A stretch of 64,000 bases of DNA from Paraburkholderia bannensis. Its GTDB lineage: Bacteria > Pseudomonadota > Gammaproteobacteria > Burkholderiales > Burkholderiaceae. The stretch covers positions 124,001 to 188,000 of the forward strand of contig NZ_JACHBW010000014.1 of the NCBI RefSeq assembly GCF_014200455.1. Reading direction: 5' to 3'. Position 1 is the first letter of the stretch; each line of letters opens with the position of its first letter. Positions 1-8,914 of the stretch are shown one piece after another. The position numbers and the translations under genes were made by a program. A model generated the notes under the pieces. That model saw only the letters and a list, made by a program, of their open reading frames with translations, was not told the DNA's origin and did no database searches.

Positions 1-631
1 CGTGCGGCTCCCGATAGAACGCCCACCAGACGAAGCCGAAGGCGATGCCCACGCCGCCCACCACATAAAACAGCGAGCGCCAGCCATACGCGCCCATCAG
101 CGCGAACAGGAACGGGCTGAAGAACGCCAGGCCGATATACTCGCCCACCGTATAGGTGCCGGTAGCGAAGGCGCGTTCGTGCTGCGGGAACCAGGTTGCC
201 ACCACGCGGCTATTGGTCGGAAAGCACGGCGATTCGGCCGCCCCCAGCCCCAAGCGGCAGGCAAAGAGCGCACCGACGCTGCCGATGAAGCCCTGCACCA
301 GCGTGCAGAGCGACCAGAGCGTCATCGACAGGAAATAAGTGACCTTGCTGCCGAAACGGTCGAGAAACACGCCACCCGGGATCTGCGCAACCACATAGCT
401 CCACGAAAAAGCCGAGAACACGAGGCCCATCAGCGCGGCATTGATGCCCAGTTCCTTCGTCAGCTGCGGCGCGGCGATGCCCAGCACCGTTCGGTCCAGG
501 TAATTGATCATCGTGCCGATCGCGAGCAAACCAAGGATGCGGTAACGCGCTTTCGTGCGGCGCAGCGCGCCCTGTGCGGGTGCGGCAGCGACGCCAGGCG
601 CGTCGCGCCCCGTGGATACGGGTGGTGCCAT
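1..631 (-). CDS. MFS transporter (ACS-type), probable quinate/shikimate uptake, cut by window edge
   Basis: The leftward frame opens at the ATG at 629-631 and runs off the left edge, so about 210 N-terminal residues are visible. It is a major facilitator permease of the anion:cation symporter type. After a hydrophilic Pro/Ala-rich N-terminus of about 30 residues, the first helix ends in NYLDRTVLG, the usual DRT signature of that subfamily. Several hydrophobic helices and a central loop of the type RFGSKVTY follow. It lies 62 bases downstream of the shikimate dehydrogenase gene on the same strand, so it probably belongs to the aroQ-dehydrogenase transcript. That makes quinate, shikimate or a related acid the likely substrate. 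The substrate is inferred from neighbours, and the C-terminal half cannot be judged. Confidence 0.8.
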   Translation of the reverse strand, partial: MAPPVSTGRDAPGVAAAPAQGALRRTKARYRILGLLAIGTMINYLDRTVLGIAAPQLTKELGINAALMGLVFSAFSWSYVVAQIPGGVFLDRFGSKVTYFLSMTLWSLCTLVQGFIGSVGALFACRLGLGAAESPCFPTNSRVVATWFPQHERAFATGTYTVGEYIGLAFFSPFLFALMGAYGWRSLFYVVGGVGIAFGFVWWAFYREPH

Positions 632-693
632 TTCTGTCTCCTGATCCTGAGTGCCTGTGGAAGGCTCGTTGTGGTCTTTGTGGTGTTGCTGTA

Positions 694-1584
694 TTAACCG
701 GCGTCTTGCGCGAGCATCGCCTGCAGATGCGCGTACATGCGCTCGGCATCGGGTTCCATGCCCGTGAACAGCCGGAACGCGTCCACGGCCTGGTACACCG
801 CCATGCCGCCACCGCTGAGCGTGCGGCAGCCGCGCGCCTCGGCGGCTTCGAGCAGCGCCGTGCGAATCGGGAAATACACGATGTCCGCGACCCACAGGCC
901 CGCGTGCAGATACCCGGCGGGCAGCGGCAGGCCGGGCAGCTTGGCCATGCCGGTGGGCGTGCAGTGAATCAAACCCGTGGCGCCGGCGAGCGTCGCTTCG
1001 AGCGTGGCGCTGCTGCCCGCGCTCACCCGCGCGGCGGGGAAACGCGCCTGCAGTTCGGCGGCGAGGGTCGCTGCGCGATCCGCATCGACGTCGAACAACG
1101 TGAGCGCGCGCGCGCCCATCTGCAAGGCCGCATGCGCGACCGCTGCGCCCGCGCCGCCCGCGCCCAGTTGCACAACGGATTCGAGCGACACATCGGGCAG
1201 GCCGCGCTTGAACGCCGTGGCAAAACCCGACCAGTCGGTGTTATGGCCAATGCGCTTGCCGTCGCGAAACAGCACCGTGTTCACCGCGCCCAGCGCGCGC
1301 GCATCGTCCGAGAGTTCGTCGAGTAGCGGAATCACCGCCTGCTTGCACGGATACGTGATGTTCAGGCCGTCGAAGCCCGCTCGCTGCGCAGCGAGCAGCA
1401 GTTCCGGCAGGTTGTCGATCGTCAGGCCGAGCGGATCGAGGTCGAGGCGGCGATACACATAGTTGTAGCCCAGTTCGCGGCCCTCTTTCTCATGCATCGC
1501 GGGTGTGAGCGACCCGCCGATGCCCTTGCCGATCAATCCGCACAGAAAGGAGCGCGGCTTCAGTTCGTTGTTCTGCGCGCTCAT
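694..1584 (-). CDS. Quinate/shikimate dehydrogenase (AroE superfamily)
   Basis: This 296-residue NAD(P)-dependent dehydrogenase interconverts shikimate and 3-dehydroshikimate, or quinate and 3-dehydroquinate. The substrate-binding N-terminal domain shows GGSLTPAMHE (about 23-32) instead of the SxSPxxHN of housekeeping AroE; this SLTP/TPAMHE style is typical of catabolic quinate/shikimate dehydrogenases. The catalytic lysine is in NITYPCK (K81), and AVNTV and NTDWSG (Asp117) complete the active site. The nucleotide loop GAGGAG is at 141-146, and GGGMAVYQA closes the C-terminal region. Its ATG overlaps the dehydroquinase stop (ATGA), so the two genes are translationally coupled. Together with the dehydroquinase and quiC it points to catabolism rather than chorismate synthesis. 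Whether it prefers quinate or shikimate cannot be read from the sequence. Confidence 0.9.
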   Translation of the reverse strand: MSAQNNELKPRSFLCGLIGKGIGGSLTPAMHEKEGRELGYNYVYRRLDLDPLGLTIDNLPELLLAAQRAGFDGLNITYPCKQAVIPLLDELSDDARALGAVNTVLFRDGKRIGHNTDWSGFATAFKRGLPDVSLESVVQLGAGGAGAAVAHAALQMGARALTLFDVDADRAATLAAELQARFPAARVSAGSSATLEATLAGATGLIHCTPTGMAKLPGLPLPAGYLHAGLWVADIVYFPIRTALLEAAEARGCRTLSGGGMAVYQAVDAFRLFTGMEPDAERMYAHLQAMLAQDAG

Positions 1585-2054
1585 TGCGCCTCCTTCCTTG
1601 CCGATGCGGTTTGCGCTGCGAGCAACGTGGCCATGCGCTCAAGCGCGAGCACATACCCCTGCGTGCCGCAGCCTACGATGATTCCCGATGCCACTGCCGA
1701 AACGAACGAGTGATGCCGGAACGCCTCGCGCCGATGCACATTGGATATATGCACCTCGATCACGGGCTTGGCGATCGCCGCGAGCGCATCGGCGAGGGCA
1801 ACCGATGTATGCGTGTAAGCAGCGGGATTAATGACGATGCCGTCGATCCGGCTGCGCGTTTCGTGCAGCCAGTCGATCAGTTGATGCTCGGCGTTCGACT
1901 GACGAAAGTCGATCGCGAGGTTCAGACGCGCGCCCGCCTCGCGGCAGCGGTTCTCCACATCGCCCAGCGTTTCAGTCCCATATATCGCGGGTTCCCGCGT
2001 TCCCAGCAGATTCAGATTCGGCCCATTGAGGACCAGTACCGACGGCAATTGCAT
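1581..2054 (-). CDS. aroQ: Type II 3-dehydroquinate dehydratase
   Basis: This 157-residue protein converts 3-dehydroquinate to 3-dehydroshikimate. It has the type II hallmarks: NGPNLNLLGTREP near the N-terminus followed by the catalytic tyrosine (Y25), NPAAYTHTS (77-85), and EVHISNVHRRE (100-110) with the catalytic His102. The length matches the 145-160 residues usual for the dodecameric class II enzyme. I chose the ATG at 2052-2054 because the conserved VLVLNGPNLN starts right after it and GTGGAGCG lies just upstream. The longer frame opening at 2186 would add 44 unconserved residues. It overlaps the dehydrogenase gene by four bases and diverges from quiC, which supports a role in quinate use. 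A housekeeping copy elsewhere in the genome is likely but not visible here. Confidence 0.93.
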   Translation of the reverse strand: MQLPSVLVLNGPNLNLLGTREPAIYGTETLGDVENRCREAGARLNLAIDFRQSNAEHQLIDWLHETRSRIDGIVINPAAYTHTSVALADALAAIAKPVIEVHISNVHRREAFRHHSFVSAVASGIIVGCGTQGYVLALERMATLLAAQTASARKEAQ

Positions 2055-2208
2055 TACGCGCTCCACTACGACGTCTCGACAGGCGCGGTCTTTGCGCTCG
2101 ATCGCACTGCATGGCTTCATGCATGCGGCCGATCGGCACACCCAACGCATGGCCGCCAGTGTGCCGCGCGCACGCCTGCCGGTCATCCTGGGGTTTCCCA
2201 GAATTTGT

Positions 2209-2222
2209 ACTAACTAGTTAGT
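2209..2222. promoter_or_regulatory. Perfect 14-bp palindrome, probable repressor operator
   Basis: ACTAACTAGTTAGT reads the same on both strands and sits in the 301-bp gap between the divergent aroQ and quiC starts. Such symmetric sites are typical operators for TetR-family repressors. No regulator gene is visible on this side of the window, so a cognate repressor would lie to the left of it or elsewhere. The palindrome is seen directly; its binding role is inferred. Confidence 0.5.
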
Positions 2223-2355
2223 TTGGCTATTCTTGCGACACTCCTGCGGCGCGGGCCGACCCTGCCCCGGATCGCGAGTTCTATGCTTAACGTTATTGCC
2301 GCTGTATCGCCATCGTTGTCGCAACCGCTGTATCGCCACAAAAAGCCGCCACGCC

Positions 2356-4320
2356 ATGATCCCGACGCACCCAGCCCCCGCCGCCGCTTTTCCCGCTCTT
2401 GCCCCTCTGTGCCGCTCGATCGCGACGGTGTCGATCAGCGGCACGCTCGCGGAAAAGCTCGCCGCGATCAGCGCGGCCGGCTTCACGGGCGTCGAGATCT
2501 TTGAAAACGATCTGCTCTATTTCGAAGGCTCGCCCGCCGATGTGCGCCGCATGGCCGCCGATCACGGCCTCGCCATCGTGCTCTATCAGCCGTTCCGCGA
2601 TTTCGAGGGCGTGAGCGCAGCGCGCCTCGCGCGCAACGTCGAACGCGTCAAACGCAAGTTCGATGTGATGCACGAATTGGGCACCGATCGCCTGCTGGTA
2701 TGCAGCAGCGTCGCGCCCGATGCGATCGACGACGATGCGCTCGCCATCGATCAGTTGGGCGAACTCGCGAAGGCAGCCGCCGAAGCGGGCGTGGTGACCT
2801 GTTACGAAGCGCTGGCGTGGGGTCGCAACGTGAGCACGTATCGTCACGCCTGGAAGCTGGTGGACGCGGTGAATTCGCCGAATCTCACGCTTGCGCTCGA
2901 CAGCTTTCACACCCTGTCGCTCGACGATACGCCCGATGCGATTGCGTCGATCCCGGGCCACCGGATCGGCTTCGTACAGATCGCCGACGCGCCGAAAATG
3001 CAGATGGACGTGCTCGAATGGAGCCGCCATTACCGCTGCTTCCCGGGACAGGGCGACTTCGCGCTCGCGGATTTCACGGCGCAGGTGGTCAAGAGCGGCT
3101 ACCAAGGGCCGCTTTCGCTGGAGATCTTCAACGACGGCTTCCGCGGTGCACCCACGGCCGCGACCGCAGCGGACGGCCATCGCTCGCTGCTGTTGCTCGA
3201 AGCGTTGACGCACGAGGAACTGGCAAAGGACAACAATGCCACCGCTGGCGCCCCGCTCTACACGCCACCGGCCGCGCCCGCGCATGCGCAGTGGCAATTC
3301 CTCGAATTCGCGGTCGATGCGGCCGCGCGCGAACGCGTAGCCAGTCTGCTCGACAAGCTGCATTTCCGCCGCGCGGGCCAGCATCGCTCGAAAGACGTGA
3401 CGCTCTATCGGCACGGCTCGGCCGCCATCGTCCTGAATGCCGAACCCGATTCGTTCGCCGATGCCTTCTTCCAGCGTCATGGTCTGTCGCTGTGCGCTTG
3501 CGCGCTGCGGGTAGACGATGCGCGCCTCGCGCTCGAACGCGCCGCGGGCTTCGGCTATCAGCCTTTCTCGGGCCGCGTGGGCCCGAACGAGCGCGTGGTG
3601 TCGGCGGTCCAGGCGCCGGACGGCAGTCTTAACTACTTCGTTAATGAGGAGCCAGGCAAGCCGACGCTCTTCGAAGCCGACTTCGTGCTCACCGATGTGG
3701 ACGGTCCGACCGAAGTCGGCCCAATTGCGGGCATCGATCACGTGAGCCTTTCACTGCCCGCCGGTTCGTTCGATTCATGGGTGCTGTTTCTGAAATCGGT
3801 GTTTGGCTTGCAGGCGAGCGCCGCCGTGCTGGTTCCGGACCCCTACGGCCTTGTGCGGAGCCGCGCCCTCTTCAGCGCCGATCGCGGCCTGCGCGTGGTG
3901 CTCAACGCCTCGGTCGACCAGCACACGGCCGCAGCGCAAACCGTGCGCGCCTATCACGGCACGGGCCTCAATCACGTCGCGTTCAGCACCGGCGATATCT
4001 TCCGCGCGGTGACCGAATTCGAAGCGGCGGGCGTGCCGCTGCTGCGCGTGCCCGCCAATTACTACGACGACCTCGAAGCGCGCTTTGCCATGTCCGCCGA
4101 TTTTCTCGACGCGCTGCGTCAGCACAACCTGCTTTACGACCGCGACGAAAAAGGCGGCGAATTCCTGCACGCCTACACCGAAACGCTCGACCAGCGGTTC
4201 TTTATCGAACTGGTGGAGCGGCGCGGCGGCTACGACGGCTACGGCGCGCCGAACGCCGCTGTGCGGCTGGCAGCGCAAGCGCGCCAGCGAGCGAGGGCAG
4301 CCCGCGAGCAAACCGAATAA
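2356..4320 (+). CDS. quiC: 3-dehydroshikimate dehydratase (QuiC-type, TIM barrel plus HPPD-like domain)
   Basis: This 654-residue protein is predicted to dehydrate 3-dehydroshikimate to protocatechuate, the entry to the beta-ketoadipate pathway. Residues about 15-300 form a xylose-isomerase-type TIM barrel with metal-ligand stretches CYEALAWG, LALDSFHT, VQIADAP and SLEIFND. Residues about 315-640 resemble 4-hydroxyphenylpyruvate dioxygenase: GIDHVSLSLP, GLNHVAFST and FFIELVERRGGYDGYG keep a His-His-Glu pattern. This two-domain build is known for bacterial QuiC enzymes. I chose the ATG at 2356 because conserved sequence starts soon after it; the longer frame from 2233 adds a basic, non-conserved stretch across the intergenic region. 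It is divergent from aroQ and its dehydrogenase and is followed by a porin gene, so carrier, two enzymes, dehydratase and porin form one pathway set. Confidence 0.92.
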   Translation: MIPTHPAPAAAFPALAPLCRSIATVSISGTLAEKLAAISAAGFTGVEIFENDLLYFEGSPADVRRMAADHGLAIVLYQPFRDFEGVSAARLARNVERVKRKFDVMHELGTDRLLVCSSVAPDAIDDDALAIDQLGELAKAAAEAGVVTCYEALAWGRNVSTYRHAWKLVDAVNSPNLTLALDSFHTLSLDDTPDAIASIPGHRIGFVQIADAPKMQMDVLEWSRHYRCFPGQGDFALADFTAQVVKSGYQGPLSLEIFNDGFRGAPTAATAADGHRSLLLLEALTHEELAKDNNATAGAPLYTPPAAPAHAQWQFLEFAVDAAARERVASLLDKLHFRRAGQHRSKDVTLYRHGSAAIVLNAEPDSFADAFFQRHGLSLCACALRVDDARLALERAAGFGYQPFSGRVGPNERVVSAVQAPDGSLNYFVNEEPGKPTLFEADFVLTDVDGPTEVGPIAGIDHVSLSLPAGSFDSWVLFLKSVFGLQASAAVLVPDPYGLVRSRALFSADRGLRVVLNASVDQHTAAAQTVRAYHGTGLNHVAFSTGDIFRAVTEFEAAGVPLLRVPANYYDDLEARFAMSADFLDALRQHNLLYDRDEKGGEFLHAYTETLDQRFFIELVERRGGYDGYGAPNAAVRLAAQARQRARAAREQTE

Positions 4321-4491
4321 ACCGTCTTCAATGGCGAGCCTGCAATCATAAGAAGGCCGCCCGGACATCAATACAAAAAACCGCAGACCCGGTGCCGCGC
4401 AGGCGGCCCACCCCGCACGACGCTCACCAGATTCGTGCGGATCGATTCAAAACAATAAGTAATCCTGCCTTTCACATGGAGACTCACGACG

Positions 4492-5670
4492 ATGAAGAAG
4501 ACTGGCTTCGACCCCGGCATTTTCCTGGCGGCGGGCGCCGCGCTGATCGCCAACCCGGCATTCGCCCAGAGCAGCGTGACGCTCTATGGCGCGGTCGACG
4601 ATGCAATCACCTACGTCAACAACCAGAACGGTCACTCGAACGTCTACCTGCGCCAGGGTAACGTTTACGCCTCGAAGTTCGGCCTGCTTGGCAAGGAAGA
4701 TCTCGGCGGCGGCACTTACGCGATCTTCGATCTGCAGAACGGCTTCGATCCCAATAGCGGCGCGCTGCAATCGAGCGGCCTGATCTTCAATCGTCAGGCG
4801 TATGTGGGCCTGAAAAACAACCAGGCGGGCCAGTTCACGCTTGGCCGTCAGTACACGCCGTATTACCAGTTCGTCGGCCCGCTCACGGGCAGCAACTGGC
4901 TGACCGGCGCAACCGGCGCGCACCCGGGCGATATCGACGGCCTGGACACCACGATTCGCATCAACAACTCGGCGATCTACACCACGCCCGCCTGGTACGG
5001 CCTGCAGGCCAGCGCGATGTATGCGTTCGGCGGCATCGCGGGCAGCACCGGCAAGGGTCAGACCTGGAGCGCGGCGCTGCGCTATAACAATGGCCCGCTC
5101 GCACTCGCAGCCGCGATCCTGCGCATGGACAACGCCGCGCTCACGAGCGGCTTCGATACCTCGTCGACGGCGAGCTTCGGCAAATCGTCGCTGAATACGG
5201 GCTATGTGTCGGCGCGTGCGGTGCAGCATGTGGCCGTGGCGGGCAACTATACGATTGGCAACCTCATGCTGGGCGCTTCGTATTCGAACGTCGAATACCT
5301 CGCGGGCGGCAAATCGCTGTTTGCCAGCACCGCCGTGTTCAACACCTGGGCCGCGCTTGCCACCTACCGCTTCGCACCGGCGTTCGACGTGGGCGGCGGA
5401 TTTGCCTACACGATGGCATCGAAAGCCAACGGCATCGCCAGCGCAGCGCGCTACGAGCAGGTCTCGCTCAAGGAGACGTACCACCTCTCGAAGCGTACCT
5501 CGCTCTATGCCTTGCAGGGCTACCAGCACGCGAGCGGCCAGACGCTGGGCGCGAACGGCGCGGGGAATATCGTCAATGCAAGCCCGGCGGTAGGCGACTC
5601 GCAGAACAGCACGCCGTCGAGCACGCACTCGCAGTTCGTAGGCATGGCAGGCATCGCGCTGCTGTTCTGA
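4492..5670 (+). CDS. OmpC-like Gram-negative porin
   Basis: This 392-residue outer-membrane porin is of the beta-proteobacterial general-porin family (Porin_4). A signal peptide of about 25 residues ends in PAFA before QSSVTLYG, the canonical start of the mature barrel. Typical strand motifs follow, such as SKFGLLGKEDLGGG and RQAYVGLKN...FTLGRQYTPYY, and the chain ends with phenylalanine (IALLF) as expected for BAM recognition. Compared with common 360-residue porins it has extra serine/asparagine-rich sequence near the last strands. It lies 171 bases behind quiC in the same direction, so it may bring quinate-type acids across the outer membrane. That substrate link rests on position only. 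Confidence 0.92.
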   Translation: MKKTGFDPGIFLAAGAALIANPAFAQSSVTLYGAVDDAITYVNNQNGHSNVYLRQGNVYASKFGLLGKEDLGGGTYAIFDLQNGFDPNSGALQSSGLIFNRQAYVGLKNNQAGQFTLGRQYTPYYQFVGPLTGSNWLTGATGAHPGDIDGLDTTIRINNSAIYTTPAWYGLQASAMYAFGGIAGSTGKGQTWSAALRYNNGPLALAAAILRMDNAALTSGFDTSSTASFGKSSLNTGYVSARAVQHVAVAGNYTIGNLMLGASYSNVEYLAGGKSLFASTAVFNTWAALATYRFAPAFDVGGGFAYTMASKANGIASAARYEQVSLKETYHLSKRTSLYALQGYQHASGQTLGANGAGNIVNASPAVGDSQNSTPSSTHSQFVGMAGIALLF

Positions 5671-5781
5671 TCGACTGGGAGACACGGCGGCCATCGCGCG
5701 TCAATCTGACGCGAATGGCGCGGCAGCCGCGTGGGGCGCGGGCCGTGGCGCACAAGCACGATGCCGCCCTGCCATGCTGCC

Positions 5782-5814
5782 GCAACAGTGCCGCGCGTTG
5801 TGCGACACTGTTGC
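5782..5814. promoter_or_regulatory. Inverted repeat upstream of the phosphate carrier gene
   Basis: GCAACAGTG at 5782-5790 is matched exactly by CACTGTTGC at 5806-5814, with 15 bases between. No T-run follows, so a terminator is unlikely. It lies about 150 bases before the PiT start and 110 bases after the porin stop, where an operator would fit. The role is inferred. Confidence 0.35.
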
Positions 5815-5964
5815 GTCTCGAAAGGGCGCCGCCATCGCGGCGCGCCTGACGCGCCCCGCTGCCTTACCCTCATGATGCCGCGACGTATGCAAACGATTGC
5901 GGCAATCGTGCTATTTTCCGGCGCCGCGCGCGAGGCTCACGAGCCCAACCCAAAGCGCACACTC

Positions 5965-7560
5965 ATGCCGGACATCCCCATTTCCCCCATAGGCGCGGTC
6001 CCTCCTCGCCGCCGCGGTCTCGCCATCACGCTGTTCTTCCTCGTTATCGCCATCGGCGCGATCTACGTTATCGATCATCTGTTCGTCGATCTGCGCGCCG
6101 TGCAGGAAAGCTCTGCGTTGCCCTTCGTGCTGCTCGCCGTCGCGCTGATGATCGCGCTCGGCTTCGAGTTCGTGAACGGCTTTCACGACACCGCCAATGC
6201 GGTCGCCACCGTGATCTACACGCATTCGCTCGAACCGCATCTCGCCGTCGTGTGGTCGGGCATGTGGAATTTCCTCGGCGTGCTGGTGTCGAGCGGCGCG
6301 GTGGCGTTCGGCATCCTGCAACTGCTGCCGGTCGAACTGATCCTGCAGGTGGGCAGCAGCGCGGGCTTCGCGATGGTGTTCGCGCTGCTGATCGCGGCGA
6401 TCATCTGGAATCTGGGCACCTGGTATCTCGGTCTGCCTTCGTCGAGCTCGCATACGCTGGTGGGTTCGATCATCGGCGTGGGCATCATGAACCAGTTGAT
6501 CAGCGGACCGTCGGGCACCTCGGGCGTGGATTGGGCGCAAGCGGCGGGGGTCGGCAAGGCGCTGCTGCTCTCGCCGATCGTGGGCTTCGTGCTGTCCGCT
6601 CTCTTGCTGCTCGCGCTGAAGTTCGTCGTGCGCAAACCCAGCCTCTATCAGCAGCCCCAGCCGAACAAGCCGCCGCCGTTCTGGATTCGCGCGTTGCTGA
6701 TCGGCACCTGCACGGGCGTGTCGTTCGCGCACGGTTCCAACGACGGGCAAAAAGGCATGGGTCTCATCATGCTGATCCTGATCGGCGTGGTGCCCACGGC
6801 CTACGCGCTCAACAAGGCGGTGACCCCGAGCGAAACGGAAGCCTTTGTGGCCGCCGCACGCGCGGCCTCGATCACACTCGTGCACTACACGCCCGCTGAC
6901 GCGTCCATCGCGCCGCCCGCCGATCCGCGCAACGAAGTGCAAGCCTATGTGCGTACGCATCGCCTGCAACCGGCCACGCTGCCCGCCTTGCGCGCGTTGA
7001 CCGATACCATTGCGGATCAGGTGAGTCTGTCCGGCTCGATGGCGCAGGTGCCACAGGTTATCGTCGACAACGTGCGCAACAACATGTACGTGGCCTCCGA
7101 AGCCATCCGGCTGATGGAGAAAGCGAAAACACCCGCGTTTTCCGCCGCCGATGCCGCCACGCTCGACGACTTCCGCAAGCAGATGGATCACGCCACCAAG
7201 TTCATACCAACGTGGGTGAAGGTGGCTGTCGCGATCGCGCTGGGACTGGGGACGATGGTGGGATGGAAGCGCATCGTCGTGACCGTGGGCGAGAAGATCG
7301 GCAAACAGCATTTGACCTATGGACAGGGCGCGTGCGCCGAAGCCGTGGCGATGCTCACGATCGGCATGGCGGACGTCTACGGCCTGCCCGTTTCGACAAC
7401 CCATGTGCTCGCCTCGGGCGTAGCGGGCACGATGGCCGCCAATGGCTCCGGGCTGCAATGGTCGACGGTGCGTAATCTCGTGCTTGCGTGGGTGTTGACG
7501 CTGCCCGCTTCGATTGCGCTATCCGCTGCGCTGTATTGGGTATTTCGTCAGGTCTTCTGA
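5965..7560 (+). CDS. PiT-family inorganic phosphate transporter
   Basis: This 531-residue inner-membrane protein is of the Pit/PHO4 family, which import phosphate (often as a metal-phosphate complex) with protons. Both inverted family repeats are visible. The N-terminal one has FVNGFHDTANAVATVIYT and LPSSSSHTLVGSIIGVG; the C-terminal one has GKQHLTYGQGACAEAVAM and GLPVSTTHVLASGVAGTMAA. In the middle are SFAHGSNDGQKGMG and a soluble loop of about 170 residues. Roughly ten hydrophobic helices can be counted. I take the ATG at 5965, just before the basic residues and first helix. Upstream in-frame ATGs at 5872 and 5875 would add a short hydrophobic leader and cannot be excluded. No phoU-like gene is adjacent. 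Confidence 0.9.
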   Translation: MPDIPISPIGAVPPRRRGLAITLFFLVIAIGAIYVIDHLFVDLRAVQESSALPFVLLAVALMIALGFEFVNGFHDTANAVATVIYTHSLEPHLAVVWSGMWNFLGVLVSSGAVAFGILQLLPVELILQVGSSAGFAMVFALLIAAIIWNLGTWYLGLPSSSSHTLVGSIIGVGIMNQLISGPSGTSGVDWAQAAGVGKALLLSPIVGFVLSALLLLALKFVVRKPSLYQQPQPNKPPPFWIRALLIGTCTGVSFAHGSNDGQKGMGLIMLILIGVVPTAYALNKAVTPSETEAFVAAARAASITLVHYTPADASIAPPADPRNEVQAYVRTHRLQPATLPALRALTDTIADQVSLSGSMAQVPQVIVDNVRNNMYVASEAIRLMEKAKTPAFSAADAATLDDFRKQMDHATKFIPTWVKVAVAIALGLGTMVGWKRIVVTVGEKIGKQHLTYGQGACAEAVAMLTIGMADVYGLPVSTTHVLASGVAGTMAANGSGLQWSTVRNLVLAWVLTLPASIALSAALYWVFRQVF

Positions 7561-7588
7561 TCAATCGATGAGCGAGGCGCGGCGGCGC

Positions 7589-8776
7589 TCAAATGCGCCC
7601 CGCGATGTCCGCTTCGACACGTCTGCGCAGATCGCGCACGACGCCTGCAGCAGGCACCAGCCACCACGTCGGCGCCTGCACGCCGAAGTCCCACGCAATG
7701 CGCGTCGTGCCCGCACCGGCTGCATGCGCGCGGCAGCGGAACGTCACGGTCTGATGCGCCTCGCTTTCGCCATGTTGTCTGGTCGAAAAGCGCAGCACTG
7801 CCTGCAGCGTGAAACTGGAATCGTCGGGCGACAGCGCGCCTGTCTCGATCTGCCAGCTTGCACCATGACGCCCCGTACCACGCAGCGCCGCGCCGACGCG
7901 TTGCCAGGTCTCGCGCGCGGGCAGCGGCACACCATGCATGCGGCCCGCGCGATCCGCGCGATGCAGGGTGCGCTGCGACCATGCGAAGCCGCCCGCAAGA
8001 ATCGCCCCGGTGGCAATCAGCACCGCTTGCAGCAAGACCCCAAGCCAGCGCCAGGAACCCGTCGCATCGAACACACTGAAGACGAGCCGATGCGCCGCCA
8101 CGAACAGCACGATCAGCACCACCACCGCGGCGCTGAGCGTCATGAGCCAGCCGCGCGATGGATCGTCGAAGCGCGCAAAGAAGAAATTGCGGATGGGATG
8201 GCGGGCGGTGGGCGCGAGATCGTGATCGGCCAGAGCTTCGGCGGCGTGCTCGGCGGTAGCCTGATCTTCAGCCTCTGAGGCCGCCTGCTCGTTGTCGCGC
8301 CAGACGGCATGGGCTGCTCGCTCGCTTGCCACATCGTCGCGCAGACGCACGATCTCGCCGATCAAGCGCTCACGCTCGGTCTGCATGCGGGCGATTTCGG
8401 CCAGCGCGCGCAGTCTGTCGCGCTGCAGGCCATCCAGTTCTCCATGCAGGCGCTCGCGGCGCACTTCCAGTTCGCGCATCTGCTCGCGCACGCGCAGAAG
8501 TTGCGCATTGCCGGGCACCGTGCCGCTTGAGGGCGCCTGGTGATGCATGGCCCAGTACGCTTCCAGCACCTCGCGCGCTTCCTTGATGCGCTTGAACTGC
8601 TCGTCGGCCCAATGCAGCGACGCGGCGCTAGGATGCCGCCATTTGTCGGGATGGAGGATCTGCGCGAGCTGTCGATAGTTGTGCTTGATGTCGGCCGCGC
8701 TGGCGCCGGGCTCAAGATCGAGCCGGTAATAAAGCCGGTCGTAGTCTTCGTGGGTCCGTGGGTCGGTAGCGGGCAT
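7589..8776 (-). CDS. Membrane-anchored J-domain (DnaJ-like) protein
   Basis: This 395-residue protein has an N-terminal J domain (about residues 10-70). It includes YDRLYYRLDLEPGASAAD and the HPDK tripeptide that stimulates Hsp70 ATPase activity. A charged, probably coiled-coil stretch rich in Arg/Glu/Leu follows (about 90-160). Two hydrophobic segments come next (TLSAAVVVLIVLFVAAH, and LLQAVLIATGAILAGGF near 230-280), then an unrecognised C-terminal domain of about 120 residues. I used the ATG at 8776 because the J domain begins within ten residues of it. It lies 138 bases downstream of the VWA gene on the same strand, so the AAA+/VWA pair and this cochaperone may be one functional set. The client is unknown. 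Confidence 0.75.
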   Translation of the reverse strand: MPATDPRTHEDYDRLYYRLDLEPGASAADIKHNYRQLAQILHPDKWRHPSAASLHWADEQFKRIKEAREVLEAYWAMHHQAPSSGTVPGNAQLLRVREQMRELEVRRERLHGELDGLQRDRLRALAEIARMQTERERLIGEIVRLRDDVASERAAHAVWRDNEQAASEAEDQATAEHAAEALADHDLAPTARHPIRNFFFARFDDPSRGWLMTLSAAVVVLIVLFVAAHRLVFSVFDATGSWRWLGVLLQAVLIATGAILAGGFAWSQRTLHRADRAGRMHGVPLPARETWQRVGAALRGTGRHGASWQIETGALSPDDSSFTLQAVLRFSTRQHGESEAHQTVTFRCRAHAAGAGTTRIAWDFGVQAPTWWLVPAAGVVRDLRRRVEADIAGRI

Positions 8777-8914
8777 GACCGAGGTGTCGGATGGTTTCTG
8801 ATGGCTTTGTTCAGTCGAATCGCCGCAATCGGCACACCTGCGAGCGCAGCCGCAGCGCAACGATGATGTCCCCAAAGGTATATCACGCGTGCGCTGCACG
8901 CAAGGCGCATGCCT

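Noticed and set aside
2293..3741. Long open frame (482 codons) on the minus strand opposite quiC
   Set aside because: It lies entirely antisense to a well-supported gene, is Arg/His/Ala-rich with no family features, and is the usual mirror of strong GC3 bias.
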